Shown: positions 28,929-39,614, numbered from the stretch's first letter. The stretch: 64,000 nucleotides of DNA from Geomicrobium sp. JCM 19039 (GCF_000698145.1 NZ_BAXB01000001.1:310001-374000), one strand, 5' to 3'. Program-made: numbers and translations. Notes: generated by a model not told the origin, from the letters alone.

Positions 28929-29618
28929 ATGACGATTCTACTCGTAGAGGATGACAAAACGATTGCGCTCGGTCTGGAATATTCACTCCAACAAGAAGGG
29001 TTTGAAACGATTCATGCTGTAGATGTTGCTTGTGCGAAATCAATGATTAGTGCATCGATCGAGTCAATTTCACTTTGTTTGCTTGATTTGTCATTGCCCG
29101 ATGGTTCTGGATATGAGCTTTGTGAGCTCGTAAAAGGCAAGAAGGACATTCCGGTCATTTTCCTTACCGTCGTTGATGATGAGGTGAATGTAGTGATGGG
29201 GCTTGATATGGGCGCGGACGATTACATTACCAAGCCGTTTCGAATTCGTGAGTTAATCTCCAGAATAAAGTCGGTGTTGCGTCGTTATGAAAAGCAACAC
29301 GGTCATGAGCAGAATACTCGTGTGGAGCTTTATGATGTTGAGGTTGCTGTTCAAGAGGCGAAGGTGTGGAAGGCCGGGCAGGAAGTCATGTTGACGGCGT
29401 TAGAATACCGTTTATTACTTATATTTCTGCAACATAAAGGACAAGTATTATCCCGAGCTCAATTATTGGAGCAGATTTGGGATGTGGCGGGTGAGTTTGT
29501 GAATGACAATACACTTACGGTTTACATTAAACGATTACGTGAAAAACTTGAAGACCACCCTCAACAACCCCAGATCATTCAGACGGTTAGAGGTCTGGGG
29601 TATCGGGCAGGTGAATGA
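28929..29618 (+). CDS. OmpR-family response regulator
   Basis: The 229-residue protein has a receiver domain (ILLVEDDKTIALG, phosphoacceptor in CLLDLSLPDGSGYEL, Lys in DDYITKPFRI) and a winged helix (LTALEYRLLLIFLQHKG, DNTLTVYIKRLREKLED, GLGYRAG). ATG 28929 has AAGGGG upstream. The stop overlaps the kinase gene. With the FtsX-type ABC transporter downstream it probably senses and answers an antimicrobial peptide or envelope stress. Confidence 0.92.
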   Translation: MTILLVEDDKTIALGLEYSLQQEGFETIHAVDVACAKSMISASIESISLCLLDLSLPDGSGYELCELVKGKKDIPVIFLTVVDDEVNVVMGLDMGADDYITKPFRIRELISRIKSVLRRYEKQHGHEQNTRVELYDVEVAVQEAKVWKAGQEVMLTALEYRLLLIFLQHKGQVLSRAQLLEQIWDVAGEFVNDNTLTVYIKRLREKLEDHPQQPQIIQTVRGLGYRAGE

Positions 29619-30622
29619 AGATGTTGCGTAATCGAGAAATACGTCTGCTTTTAGTGAGTCAATTGATCATCTGTCTTGTCGCGATTACCGGAGTCCTTAT
29701 TTTTCCAAATGCTGCACTCATTATGATGATTAGCTTGTCGATACTCCTCATAACGGTTCATCTGTCTTTTACACATTGGAAATACAAACGACTACAACGG
29801 TTGTCGGCATACTTACAACAAATCAATGCTGGAGACTATACGCTCGATGTACGGGATAATGAAGAAGGCGAGTTAAGTATCTTAAAGAATAACATCTATA
29901 AAGTGACAACACGGCTAGCAGACTACTCGGCTGGATTGAAAGGAGATAAAGAGAAGCTTACAGAAGCGATTTCGGACGTGTCTCATCAGTTGAAAACACC
30001 CATCACATCAATGATGGTGATGGCGGATTTACTTGAGAGGGATAACCTCGATGTTGCAAAGCGCCAGCAGTTCACAAAGGTCATTCAAGAACAATTGGAA
30101 CGGCTAGATTGGCTAGTAAGTTCTCTGTTGAAGCTCTCAAAGATGGATGCAGGAACAATTGCGTTTAAGAGAGACCGGTTTGACATGAATACGTTGGTTG
30201 AAGATGCACTTAAGCCCATGCTCATTTCCATTGATTTAAAAGGTTTAACGATTAACCGGGTTGGCAACGATGAAAGTCGACTCGTTGCAGATTACCATTG
30301 GACAAAGGAAGCCCTTATTAACATTCTTAAGAATGCAGTAGAACATAGTCATCCAGGAAAGACGTTAACGATTCATTATCACGAGAATGCGTTGTATCAA
30401 GAAATTGAGGTTACTGACTATGGCAGCGGCATTCCAAAACATGACGTGCCGTATGTTTTTAAACGTTTTTACAAAGGGGAAAATGCTGGTGATAATAGTG
30501 TTGGCATAGGTTTGGCAATGGCGTATCAGATTGTCACAAGGCAAGGTGGCGACCTTGAAGTGCGAAGTGAAGAGGGCATAGGGACAACGTTTTCAATGAA
30601 GTTTTACAAACAGACGATCTAA
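29615..30622 (+). CDS. Sensor histidine kinase
   Basis: The 335-residue kinase has two N-terminal membrane helices with almost no external loop (residues about 12-55), a linker, the His box SDVSHQLKTPITSMM, and ATPase boxes NILKNAVEHS, DYGSGIP, FKRFYKG, GIGLAMAYQIV. Kinases with such a short loop usually sense through a partner transporter. It overlaps the regulator gene by four bases and is followed by a terminator and the ABC genes. Confidence 0.9.
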   Translation: MKMLRNREIRLLLVSQLIICLVAITGVLIFPNAALIMMISLSILLITVHLSFTHWKYKRLQRLSAYLQQINAGDYTLDVRDNEEGELSILKNNIYKVTTRLADYSAGLKGDKEKLTEAISDVSHQLKTPITSMMVMADLLERDNLDVAKRQQFTKVIQEQLERLDWLVSSLLKLSKMDAGTIAFKRDRFDMNTLVEDALKPMLISIDLKGLTINRVGNDESRLVADYHWTKEALINILKNAVEHSHPGKTLTIHYHENALYQEIEVTDYGSGIPKHDVPYVFKRFYKGENAGDNSVGIGLAMAYQIVTRQGGDLEVRSEEGIGTTFSMKFYKQTI

Positions 30623-30661
30623 GAGTAGTCGTTATGCAAAGAAGCATTAACGCTACTCTTA
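30620..30661 (+). terminator. Terminator after the two-component genes
   Basis: AAGAGTAG..CGTTATGC pairs imperfectly with GCATTAACG.TACTCTT and is followed by ATTTGC. It separates the regulator-kinase transcript from the ABC transporter. Confidence 0.55.
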
Positions 30662-30678
30662 TTTGCATTTCATTTTAA

Positions 30679-30717
30679 GTGACGGTATTGTCACTTGCCG
30701 AGTCACGAAGCCGTCAC
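30679..30717. promoter_or_regulatory. Inverted repeats upstream of ABC operon
   Basis: GTGACGG (30679-30685) and CCGTCAC (30711-30717) flank a nested TGTCACT / AGTCACG pair. The position, 50-85 bases before the ABC start, suits a binding site for the adjacent response regulator. Confidence 0.45.
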
Positions 30718-30764
30718 GTTGGACGCTTATGCTTAACGTATACAGATGATCTGGAGGGAACGTT

Positions 30765-31446
30765 ATGGAGATTTTAAAGGTTGAACAATTGTCAAAAGTA
30801 TACGGACAAGCAGATACAGCGGTGAAGGCGTTAGATGACGTATCATTCTCTGTGAAAAAAGGAGAGTTTGTGGCGATCGTGGGTCCATCCGGCTCAGGGA
30901 AGTCAACGCTTCTACATTTATTGGGAGGCGTGGATCGTCCGAGCAGTGGCAATGTTTGGTCGATAATACAGATATTTATCAATTAAATGAAACAAACTTA
31001 GCGATTTTTCGTCGCCGACAAATCGGGTTAATTTATCAATTTTATAATCTGTTGCCGATTTTAACGGTTGAAGAGAATATTACGTTGCCGCTTTTGTTAG
31101 ACGGTCATAAGGTTGATAAGAAACAGTTTCAAGAAACGGTAGAGTTGTTAGGGTTGCAAGAGCGTATTCATCACTTGCCGAATCAACTGTCTGGGGGTCA
31201 GCAACAACGTGTGTCCATTGGTCGAGCGTTAATTAGCAACCCTGCGATTATGTTGCAGATGAGCCAACGGGAAACTTAGACAGTAAAAACAGTAAAGAAA
31301 TTATTGATCTACTAAAGATGTTCAACCGCACGTACAATCAGACGTTGCTCGTCATTACGCACGATGACCGTATTGCTCTTCAAGCGGATCGAGTCATTTC
31401 GATTGAAGACGGGCGCGTGAGTAAGGACGAGGTGATTCGTCCATGA
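30765..31446 (+). CDS. ABC transporter ATPase (frameshifted twice)
   Basis: GGAGGG precedes ATG 30765. The pieces join into a normal MacB/LolD-type ATPase: GPSGSGKST, then (after a missing T near 30957) [19 protein letters not shown] and [16 protein letters not shown], then (after a missing G near 31256) [25 protein letters not shown], ending at 31446. Restored length is about 228 residues. The stop overlaps the permease ATG. It energises the permease that follows. Confidence 0.87.
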
Positions 31447-34024
31447 GCATCGTCAACAAAATAACTAGGCGTCATCTTAAAGAGAACAAAAAACGCACGC
31501 TCATTACAATCATGGGAACGATTATTTCTGTTGCCATGATCATGCAGTTGCGACGTTAGGGTCGACGTTTCAAGACGTCTTCAAGCGCAATGCCATTGAA
31601 AATGTAGGCGATTGGCATGCTGCATTTGAGCAGGTGAACCAAGCGCAACTTCAAGCAATTCAAGAAAGTGATTTGTTTGATGACGTCGCGCTATTACGTG
31701 AGTCTGGTTACGCTGAGCACGGGGCGAGTACTGATTCATTAAAGCCCTATGTATATGTCACAAAATTAAATGAAACAGGTTTTGAAACGATGCAATTAGA
31801 GCTTGTTGAAGGGCGATTTCCGAGTGGACCAGATGAAGTGATTGTGTCGGAACAATTGACGGACATCGGTAGTGAGATTGATCTGGAAATGGGGGAGCGT
31901 GTCGCAGAAGACATCACGTTCGATGGTGAGCGGACACATGCGTATGCTCTACACACCCTTAACGGCGAACGTGCCGAGCGACTAACGAATGTCACGGAAG
32001 ATTCCTTTAATGTCGTTGGGGTTGTCCGGGAGCCTCTCTGGCAGCATTCTTGGACACCAGGTTACCCTATTATCGGTCATCTTGATGAAGGCGAAATTGC
32101 AGACGGCAGCACAGCGATGGCGTACATGTCAGTCAGGGATGTGGACCGTACGATTTATGATCAAGTGAGCACGTTTGCCGAGGGGGTAGGCTTAGAGCAA
32201 CCGTTCTACAATGATTCATTATTACGTGCACATGGGCTCACTGCAAGCGACAATATGCAAACGACGCTGTATGGACTCATGGCCATTGTGATGGTAATTA
32301 TCGTCATTGGATCAGTGGCTCTCATCTTTAATTCGTTTGCCATCTCTGTATCTGAGCGTTCTCGATATTTAGGGATGCTCTCAAGTGTTGGCGCGACGAA
32401 GCGCCAGAAACGAAATTCGGTCTACTTTGAAGGATTGATCATTGGACTGATTGCGATCCCTATTGGGATTGTAGCTGGAGTTGCAGGAATTTGGGTGACG
32501 ACTTATTTTATTAACGATCTCCTTTCTAGCGCACTCGATACTGAACTAATAATGGTCGTTTCTAAAGAATCGGTCTTTATTTCAATCGGTCTTGCAGCAT
32601 TGACAATTCTCATTTCCACGATTATTCCGGCCTTGCGAGCTTCACGAATTACCGCGATTGATGCAATCCGTCAATCACAAGACGTTAAGCTTACGAAAAA
32701 GAAGGTGAAAACCAATTCTCTCGTGCGAAAGCTGTTTGGGGTTGAAGGAGATTTCGCATTAAAGAATTTGAAGCGAAATAATAAGCGTTATTTCGTGACC
32801 GTTTCTTCATTAGTTGTCAGCATCATTTTATTTCTTTCGATATCATACTTTGCTTCAGCACTTTCGCAATCGATGCACATGTCTTTTGGGAACCAAAACT
32901 ACGATCTTAGTATTCAAGTCGATCGTAATGATGAAGAGTTTGCAGCCATTGTTGATCAAGTACTAAACATGGATTCTGCAAATGAAGGCAGTGTAAACCG
33001 CTCCGTGACATTTCGAACGCTTGTTGAGCCGGAAAGGTGGCCTGAAGGCTTGACCAATCAGGTCGAGGATAACATCGATTACTTAATGGATGGGAACTAT
33101 CCTTATCATGTCCAAGTGATTGGTCTCGATGCTAATAGCTTTTCTGAATACGTGACTTCCATCGGTGAAGATGTTGAGCGATTTATCGATGCAGATGAAA
33201 CGCGGGCCATACTTGTGAGTGAGATTCTGTACGAAGATACAGAAGCGGGCAAATATGTAGAAGCGCCTAGTGTGCTTGCGAATGAAAATGATACGTTCAC
33301 AGTAGAACAGGAAAATTACGATGAGGAACGAGAATTGTACGAATACGAAGACGTTGTTGAACTTGAGATTGGAGCGATTACGAATGATTACCCACTTGGT
33401 TATTTTGAACAATGGTTAGGGTCAATGGTTCTCATCGTTTCACCAGATGTATTTGAAGAGATTCAAATGGAAAGCGGTCAACCTTTGTATGATATGCTGT
33501 ATGTAACGACTGACCAACCGGAGGCCTTACAACAAGAACTTGAAGATCATGCGCTCATTGATGAGTCAGCGATTCATAATACGTATGCTCAAGAGCAGCG
33601 GGATCAACAAGTCATCACCGTCATGTCCATCTTTTTATACGGGTTTATTACGCTCATATCAATGATTGCTATCGCAAACATTATAAACACAATTTCGACG
33701 AGTATTGCACTTAGAAGACGAGAATTTGCGATGTTAAAATCAATCGGTATGACGCCTCGGTCGTTTAACAAGATGATCTATTTCGAAAGCATCTTTTATG
33801 GTCTAAAGGCGTTGTTGTATGGGCTTCCAATTAGTATTGGGATTATGTATAGCATCTATATTACGAATCAAAATGCTTTTGCTTACGCTTTTACACTGCC
33901 GTGGCTGGAGATTATCATTGCCATTGTTGCGGTTCTGGTAATCGTCATCGTTGCGATGGTCTATTCCATGTCCAAAATCAAAAAAGACAATATCATTGAG
34001 ACACTAAAACAAGAAAATGTGTAA
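31443..34024 (+). CDS. FtsX-type ABC permease (frameshifted near N-terminus)
   Basis: The N-terminus [19 protein letters not shown] and first membrane helix lie at 31443-31540. A missing base near 31540 shifts the frame into VATLGSTFQDVFKRN, after which it is open to 34024. There are two FtsX domains: helices about 32280-32660 (LGMLSSVGATKRQKR) and about 33610-34000 (FAMLKSIGMTPRSFN), with large extracellular regions before each. Restored length is about 860 residues. With the ATPase and the two-component system it resembles peptide-antibiotic sensing and resistance modules. The peptide is unknown. Confidence 0.87.
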
Positions 34025-34032
34025 TCGGAGTG

Positions 34033-34063
34033 TGGAGCCTCACTTTTGTGGGGCTCTTCTTAT
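34033..34063 (+). terminator. Terminator of the ABC operon
   Basis: GAGCC.CAC and GTG.GGCTC form a short stem followed by a T-rich stretch. Confidence 0.7.
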
Positions 34064-34194
34064 TATCTTATTATCATATTATCGTGTTTCGTTTGACATT
34101 CAATAATTTAATAGTATCGTTTTATCTAAATATTTATTATATATAGATAGAGGAAAATGTGCGGTACAGCGTGCAGTATAGGAGGTAAAAAACA

Positions 34195-35249
34195 TTGAAG
34201 ACGACACTCCGTGTTGCTGGGGTTTATGTTGGTGCCGTCGTTGGTGCGGGCTATGCTTCAGGACAAGAAATGCTTCAATTCTTTGTTAGTCATGGTGTGT
34301 GGGGAATTGTAGGAACGGCGGTTACGATGATTTTGTTGCCGATTCTCGGTTACCAGCTCGTGATGCTCGGAGATCAGTTACACGTTCGCAATCACAAAAA
34401 GGTGCTGTATCATTTATGTGGAAAATATCTTGGACCGGTCATTGATATCGCGCTGACTTTTTTCTTGTTTGGCTTAGGAGCGATAATGATTGCAGGAAGT
34501 GGTTCATTATTTGAACAATCATTCGGCCTTGCACCGATTTGGGGCTATGTCTTTATGAGTCTCGTACTCATATCCACCTTATTACTCGATACGAATAAAA
34601 TCATTACGATCATTAGCTCATTAAGTCCTTACATACTCGTGCTATTGTTCATTATTGTTGTGTATTCGATCTTTGCGAGCGAAGCGAGCTTCGCGACGTT
34701 GGAAAGCATCGCTAGCCAACAATTAACGGTGTCTCCACATTGGACACTCAGTACGCTCATTAGTGTCTCGTTTAACTTTATGGTCGGTTTTGCGATTATG
34801 GTTGTGATGGGTGCTGTTGAGAAGGATCGGAAAGGGTTACGAAATGGTGCGATCTTAGGTGGTGTGGTGTTAGGTGTAATTGCTGTTATAGTGGCACTGG
34901 GTGTGTACTTGAACTTAGATCGGGTTCATGAAGCTGAAATGCCAATCCTATTATTGGCACATGAGTTTAATCCAATTGTTGATTCTTCATGGCAATCGGT
35001 TTGCTCATGATGATCTATAGTACAGCAGCAACGTCGTTATACACATTCCTTGTGCGCTTCTTTGCACCGAACACGAACGCCTACAGAGGAGCAGTTGTTG
35101 TTGTTTGCTTACTCGGCTTAGGATTTGGATTTATCGGCTTTGTTGACCTCGTCAACACCGTGTATCCTCTGCTAGGGTATATTGGATTTATCGTCATCGT
35201 TAGTCTGATTATTAATATTGTAAAGCGGCCGAAGCAAAAGGTCGTATAA
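34195..35249 (+). CDS. YkvI-type membrane transporter (frameshifted)
   Basis: TTG 34195 follows AGGAGG. Ten or so hydrophobic segments and the family start VAGVYVGAVVGAGYASGQE identify the YkvI family, related to the APC/LeuT-fold transporters. The frame breaks near 34988 (one T missing in TCT-TTCATGGCA) and resumes MAIGLLMMIYSTAATSLY to 35249, giving about 351 residues. A -35 TTGACA-like box lies at about 34107. Substrate is unknown. A bidirectional terminator separates it from the carnitine operon. Confidence 0.82.
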
Positions 35250-35275
35250 ATTGGTAGCTTTGATAAAATCAAACA

Positions 35276-35313
35276 AAAAAGCTCGCATTGTGTAACCACA
35301 ATGCGAGCTTTTT
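35276..35313. terminator. Bidirectional terminator
   Basis: A 17-bp perfect stem (35276-35292 with 35297-35313) with A and T flanks serves the YkvI gene on the plus strand and the thioesterase operon on the minus strand. Its arm overlaps the thioesterase stop codon. Confidence 0.88.
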
Positions 35314-35782
35314 ATTTCCTTCGAATACCCATCTGCACATTTGCGTGTGTTGGCCAGTGTTCTCTATCTAATTTAGGCAGAGGAGAGAGGCTTTGTTCAA
35401 CTTCCTCTGGAAACGGTCCAGGGCGTCCAGTTGTCGTGCTCATCCCCATAACCATTTGTTCACTCGTTGCAATTGTGTCACCATCTTCATTTTCCATCTC
35501 AAACCAGAGGTGCATGCGTTTTGCATCTTGATCGAGAATGGTAACAGTCGTACGTAACGCTTGTTGTTCATGGGCTTCTTGTAAATAACGAATGTGCGCT
35601 TCTAGCGTGAAAATCGTGTATGCGTGGCGCTCTCGTCCAGATGCATCCAACCCGGTCGTTTCCATGAGTGCATCGAGGCTCTCACTAAACACCAAGGAAT
35701 AAGATGCATCGTTCATGTGACCATTGTAATCGACCATGTCAGATTGGACACGACCGTTCCAAATGACTTTACGTTCTGTCAT
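35312..35782 (-). CDS. Hotdog-fold thioesterase, probably betainyl-CoA thioesterase
   Basis: The 156-residue hotdog protein has RVQSDMVDYNGHMNDASYSLVF with the Asp and GHMN motif of 4-hydroxybenzoyl-CoA-type thioesterases. ATG 35782 has AAAGGTGA upstream. It overlaps the carnitine dehydrogenase stop. In carnitine degradation (for example the Pseudomonas cdh genes), a thioesterase of this type releases glycine betaine from betainyl-CoA. The role here is inferred from the operon. Confidence 0.8.
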   Translation of the reverse strand: MTERKVIWNGRVQSDMVDYNGHMNDASYSLVFSESLDALMETTGLDASGRERHAYTIFTLEAHIRYLQEAHEQQALRTTVTILDQDAKRMHLWFEMENEDGDTIATSEQMVMGMSTTTGRPGPFPEEVEQSLSPLPKLDREHWPTHANVQMGIRRK

Positions 35783-36731
35783 AAGCAATCACCTTTTCTG
35801 ATGGCCAAAATCCTTCTTCTTCGAGTAAATCCATCAATTTTATTAAGAAACGATCGCGTCGATGTTCAAGGTCTGCGATTGATACAGTTCCACTTTGTTC
35901 AGCCGTTCCTTGAATGACTTTTTCGCTTAATTCTTCCGTTAGTTCAGGGGCAACGAGACGTGTCCACGGAAGTTTTAGCGCCGGACCAAATTGCTCAAGC
36001 ATATGGCGCATGCCGGCGTTGCCGCCTGCTAAATGCAACGTCATAAACGGTCCCATTAATGCCCAACGAAGGCCAGGGCCATAAACGATGGCTTTGTCGA
36101 CTTCTTCTGTTGTCGCAACGCCGTCATTGACGATGTGAAGACTTTCTCTCCAAAGGGCTTCCATCAGGCGATCACCAATGTGGCCATCGATCTCCCCGCT
36201 CATCATGAGTGGCTTCATGTTCATCTTATCGTACATTGCTTGTGCTTGCTCCATGTAACGACGATCCGTTTGTTTACCCCCGGCAATTTCGACAAGCGGC
36301 ACTAAATAGACCGGGTTAAAAGGGTGAGCAACAATGACTCGCTCTGGATGTTTCGTGCAAGCCTCTTGCAGCAAAGACGGCAGATAACCCGATGTGCTCG
36401 AAGCGAGAACTGCTTCTGGTTTCGACGCAGCATCGGCTTGAGCGAGCACGGATTTCTTTAGTTCTTGACGTTCAGGTACATTTTCTTGAATGAGATCCGC
36501 ATCTTCAACCGCTTCTTCCAAGGTTTCAAAGAATGTAAGATTGTTCAGCGATGCATCTTCGGAAATGCCATATTCTGTGAGTGTAGGCCAAATTTCTTCA
36601 AGGAGGTTCCGCGTGTTTTCTTCGGCACCTGGAGCAGGATCGAAGGCGTGTACGCGGTGACCATTCGCGATAAAACGAGCGATCCAACCGTTGCCAATAA
36701 CACCCGTACCGAGTACTGCAAATGTCTTCAT
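35769..36731 (-). CDS. L-carnitine dehydrogenase
   Basis: The 320-residue member of the 3-hydroxyacyl-CoA dehydrogenase fold has VLGTGVIGNGW for NAD binding, ASSTSGYLPSLL, the catalytic His region VAHPFNPVYLVPLVEI, then GHIGDRLMEALWRE and GPGLRWALMGPF. These features and the length match L-carnitine dehydrogenases, which oxidise carnitine to 3-dehydrocarnitine. It sits between the BKACE and thioesterase genes, as in known carnitine operons. Cytosolic. Confidence 0.88.
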   Translation of the reverse strand: MKTFAVLGTGVIGNGWIARFIANGHRVHAFDPAPGAEENTRNLLEEIWPTLTEYGISEDASLNNLTFFETLEEAVEDADLIQENVPERQELKKSVLAQADAASKPEAVLASSTSGYLPSLLQEACTKHPERVIVAHPFNPVYLVPLVEIAGGKQTDRRYMEQAQAMYDKMNMKPLMMSGEIDGHIGDRLMEALWRESLHIVNDGVATTEEVDKAIVYGPGLRWALMGPFMTLHLAGGNAGMRHMLEQFGPALKLPWTRLVAPELTEELSEKVIQGTAEQSGTVSIADLEHRRDRFLIKLMDLLEEEGFWPSEKVIAYDRT

Positions 36732-36742
36732 GTTTTACACCT

Positions 36743-37627
36743 CTATTGATTAAATGCTTTTAAATTCAATTGTTCACGTGCTTCTCTTGGTGTCATAGGT
36801 TCAAGGTTAACACTATTCAAGACGGAAACGGCTCGGTCGACAAGTTGCTCATTTGAACCGAGTACACCTTTTTCAAGGTAAAGGTTGTCTTCAAGTCCAA
36901 CACGTACATTTCCTCCGAGTAACGCTGATTGTGCGACCATCGGGAGCTGCATACGACCAATTCCAAATGCCGACCAGTGTGCGCCTTCCACAGTACGTTT
37001 CCGCATATAATCAATCGTTTCCGCATCTGCATCGGCACCCCATGGGATCCCTAGACAGAATTGATACATGGGATTTCCTTCAATTAATCCTTCAGAGATG
37101 AGCTGATTCGCTAAACGAATATGACCCGTATCAAAAATCTCCATCTCAGGTTTCACGCCACTGTCTTTAATGAGCTGTGCATGCTTACGGAGCCATCCAG
37201 CAGGGCCAAGATAGACATCATCTCCGAAATTCAAGCTGCCACAATCGAGCGTACAGATTTCTGGTAGCAATTTGCTGACAGGTTCATGGCGTTCTTGAGG
37301 GGTCTGTATGTCTGTTCCAGAGCCACCTGCAGTTGGTGTTTCTAGACTTGGGACAAAGTCACCGCCACCGCCGGCAGTAATGTTAATAATTACATCCGTA
37401 TCAGCTTCACGAATTCGTTCAACCGTTTCTTTAAAAAGTTCAACGTCATGACTTAGCTTTCCAGTTTTCGGATCACGGACATGGATGTGTGCAATCGCTG
37501 CACCCGCTTTTGCTGATTCAATGGCTGAATCTGCAATTTCTTTTGGTGTAATCGGTACGTGCTTGCTTTTGCTCGTTGTGTCACCCGCCCCTGTAAGTGC
37601 AGCGGTAATGATTCGTTTATTTTTCAT
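36743..37627 (-). CDS. BKACE family enzyme, probable 3-dehydrocarnitine cleavage
   Basis: The 294-residue protein has the beta-keto acid cleavage enzyme pattern: IITAALTGAG start, AAIAHIHVRDPKTGK with the zinc-binding His-x-His, INITAGGG, and GGNVRVGLEDNLYL near the end. ATG 37627 has GGAGG upstream, and the start overlaps the regulator's end; longer forms run into the regulator gene. BKACE members in carnitine operons react 3-dehydrocarnitine with acetyl-CoA to give betainyl-CoA and acetoacetate. Zinc-dependent and cytosolic. Confidence 0.87.
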   Translation of the reverse strand: MKNKRIITAALTGAGDTTSKSKHVPITPKEIADSAIESAKAGAAIAHIHVRDPKTGKLSHDVELFKETVERIREADTDVIINITAGGGGDFVPSLETPTAGGSGTDIQTPQERHEPVSKLLPEICTLDCGSLNFGDDVYLGPAGWLRKHAQLIKDSGVKPEMEIFDTGHIRLANQLISEGLIEGNPMYQFCLGIPWGADADAETIDYMRKRTVEGAHWSAFGIGRMQLPMVAQSALLGGNVRVGLEDNLYLEKGVLGSNEQLVDRAVSVLNSVNLEPMTPREAREQLNLKAFNQ

Positions 37628-38210
37628 GATGGTTGTCCTCCTTTTGGCTGTCGCGAATCGGTACATGATCAAAGATCTGGCCACTTTCAAAGAAGTACAC
37701 GAGTCGATCAATCCAGTTGTAATACGCTTGCCACGCATCAAGTTCTTCGGACAGCGCTTCAACGCGATCGTTAATTTCAACGGGTGTTTCACTCGATAAG
37801 GAAGTCTTCATATGATCAACGCGCTCTCGTAATCGTCGTTCAAGCGTCATGTTACGTGATACAACTTCCCTCCAGTTCGTCGTAAACAACGAGATGAACG
37901 TCTGCGCATAATCGCTTTCTACATTGTAATGTTCTTTGCGACTGCCTTTGACAAATTCTTTTTCTGCAATGTTTAGTGCAAGCATCTGGCGCATCACTTG
38001 ACTCATTCTCGTTTTGCTCATGCCTGTTTCTTCGGCAAGGGCATCTAACGTCATCGCTTCACGATTCATATAAATGATACCGAGCAGCCTTCCAACTGTT
38101 GATGAAACACCAAATGTCTCCATATTATCAGCAATTCGATCGGTAATTTGATCTTCTGCAGCTTGTAATTCAGTAAGTAGCTGATCGTTTGATAATGATT
38201 CCACTGACAT
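37617..38210 (-). CDS. GbsR-like transcriptional regulator
   Basis: The 197-residue MarR/GbsR-type winged-helix protein has VGRLLGIIYMNREAMTLDALAEETGMSKTRMSQ as DNA-binding core and a long helical C-terminal part (WDAYYNWIDRLVYFFESG-like). GAAGGAGG precedes ATG 38210. GbsR and OpcR repressors control choline/betaine uptake and synthesis. As the first gene of the carnitine operon and divergent from opuC, it probably controls both in response to a carnitine-related ligand. Confidence 0.87.
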   Translation of the reverse strand: MSVESLSNDQLLTELQAAEDQITDRIADNMETFGVSSTVGRLLGIIYMNREAMTLDALAEETGMSKTRMSQVMRQMLALNIAEKEFVKGSRKEHYNVESDYAQTFISLFTTNWREVVSRNMTLERRLRERVDHMKTSLSSETPVEINDRVEALSEELDAWQAYYNWIDRLVYFFESGQIFDHVPIRDSQKEDNHHEK

Positions 38211-38241
38211 GCCTCCTTCAATCACTGTGATTAACCTTACC

Positions 38242-38292
38242 ATTCCTCAAATCAATTGCAAAAAAACAAATCAGGTAGAAAAAGTGAGGAAT
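38242..38292. promoter_or_regulatory. Inverted repeat in the gbsR-opuC divergent region
   Basis: ATTCCTCA (38242-38249) and TGAGGAAT (38285-38292) are exact inverted copies. They lie between the regulator start and the opuC promoter region, where TATACT at about 38405 is a plausible -10. They could be GbsR-like half-sites. Confidence 0.45.
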
Positions 38293-38453
38293 CGTTAGTA
38301 ATTTTACGATATTACCTTTTGTGTACTTTGTAAAGTTTAAATTGCATAGATTAAACAAACTGTATCGGTTTTTTCGGGTTTTCCTAATTTAAGGTCGAAA
38401 CATTATACTGAAAAAGTTGCAAACGAGAGTAAGAAATGATGGAGGTGCTTGAT

Positions 38454-39602
38454 TTGCTAGAATTCAAAGACGTAACAAAAACCTTTGATGGCAGTAAAAA
38501 GCCTGCAGTAAATAAGCTAAACTTAACGATTGAACGAGGTGAGTTTGTCGTATTTATTGGACCAAGTGGTTGTGGAAAAACAACAACAATGAAAATGATT
38601 AACCGTCTCGTAGAACCATCGAAAGGTCAAATTTTAGTGGATGGGACGAATGTGTTAGATCAAGATTCTGTGCAATTGCGTCGTTCGATTGGTTATGTGA
38701 TCCAACAAATCGGTTTGATGCCACACATGACGGTAGGCGAGAACATCTCTCTTGTAGGTTCATTATTAAAATGGAGTAAGCAAAAGCAACAAGAACGTGC
38801 GCAAGAGCTTATTTCTTTAGTGGATTTACCGGAAGAGTACTTACAGCGTTATCCACACGAGCTCAGCGGTGGACAACAACAACGAATTGGTGTGTTGCGT
38901 GCATTAGCTGCAAATCCACCGCTAATCTTGATGGACGAGCCATTTGGAGCGCTAGATCCGATTACACGTGATGGATTGCAAGAGGAATTCAAGAAGTTAC
39001 AAAAAGAAGTGGACAAAACGATTGTTTTTGTCACTCATGATATGGATGAAGCCATTAAACTAGCCGATAAAATCGTCATTATGAACGCTGGAGAAATCGT
39101 GCAAGTGGGAAGTCCAGACGAGATTCTAATGAATCCTGCTAATGATTTTGTTGAAGACTTCATCGGCAAAGATCGTTTGCTTCAAAGTCGTCCAGATGTA
39201 ACGACCGTTAAGCAAATCATGAATGCAGAGCCAGTAACAGTGAAAGAAGAGCGCACTTTAAAAGAAGCGATTCAAGTGATGCGTGACAACCGTGTCGATT
39301 CTCTGTTAGTCATTGATGAGATGAATACGTTAAAAGGATACATCGACATTGAAATGATTGATTCGCATTATAAGAAACGGAACTTCGTCTATGAAGCGAT
39401 GGATACCGAAGAATATTCCGTTCATAGTGAGGACTTGTTGCGTGACTCCATGTATCGGATGCTTCGCCGTGGTAGTGCGTACGTGCCAGTCGTTGAAGAG
39501 AACAATCGACTTGTAGGAATCGTCACGAGAGCAGCGCTCGCGAATATGGTTTACGACACAATCTGGGGTGAAGAAACCACCCAAGTTGCCGCAACGGAAT
39601 AA
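38454..39602 (+). CDS. opuCA: Osmoprotectant ABC transporter ATPase OpuCA
   Basis: The 382-residue ATPase has [39 protein letters not shown] and VTHDMDEA, followed by two CBS domains (IMNAEPVTVKEERTLKEAI to the end), as in OpuCA/OpuBA. TTG 38454 is supported by GGAGGTG seven bases before; an ATG at 38436 is also possible. The CBS pair couples activity to ionic strength in this family. First gene of a four-gene operon. Confidence 0.92.
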   Translation: MLEFKDVTKTFDGSKKPAVNKLNLTIERGEFVVFIGPSGCGKTTTMKMINRLVEPSKGQILVDGTNVLDQDSVQLRRSIGYVIQQIGLMPHMTVGENISLVGSLLKWSKQKQQERAQELISLVDLPEEYLQRYPHELSGGQQQRIGVLRALAANPPLILMDEPFGALDPITRDGLQEEFKKLQKEVDKTIVFVTHDMDEAIKLADKIVIMNAGEIVQVGSPDEILMNPANDFVEDFIGKDRLLQSRPDVTTVKQIMNAEPVTVKEERTLKEAIQVMRDNRVDSLLVIDEMNTLKGYIDIEMIDSHYKKRNFVYEAMDTEEYSVHSEDLLRDSMYRMLRRGSAYVPVVEENNRLVGIVTRAALANMVYDTIWGEETTQVAATE

Positions 39603-39614
39603 GGAGGTTACGAC

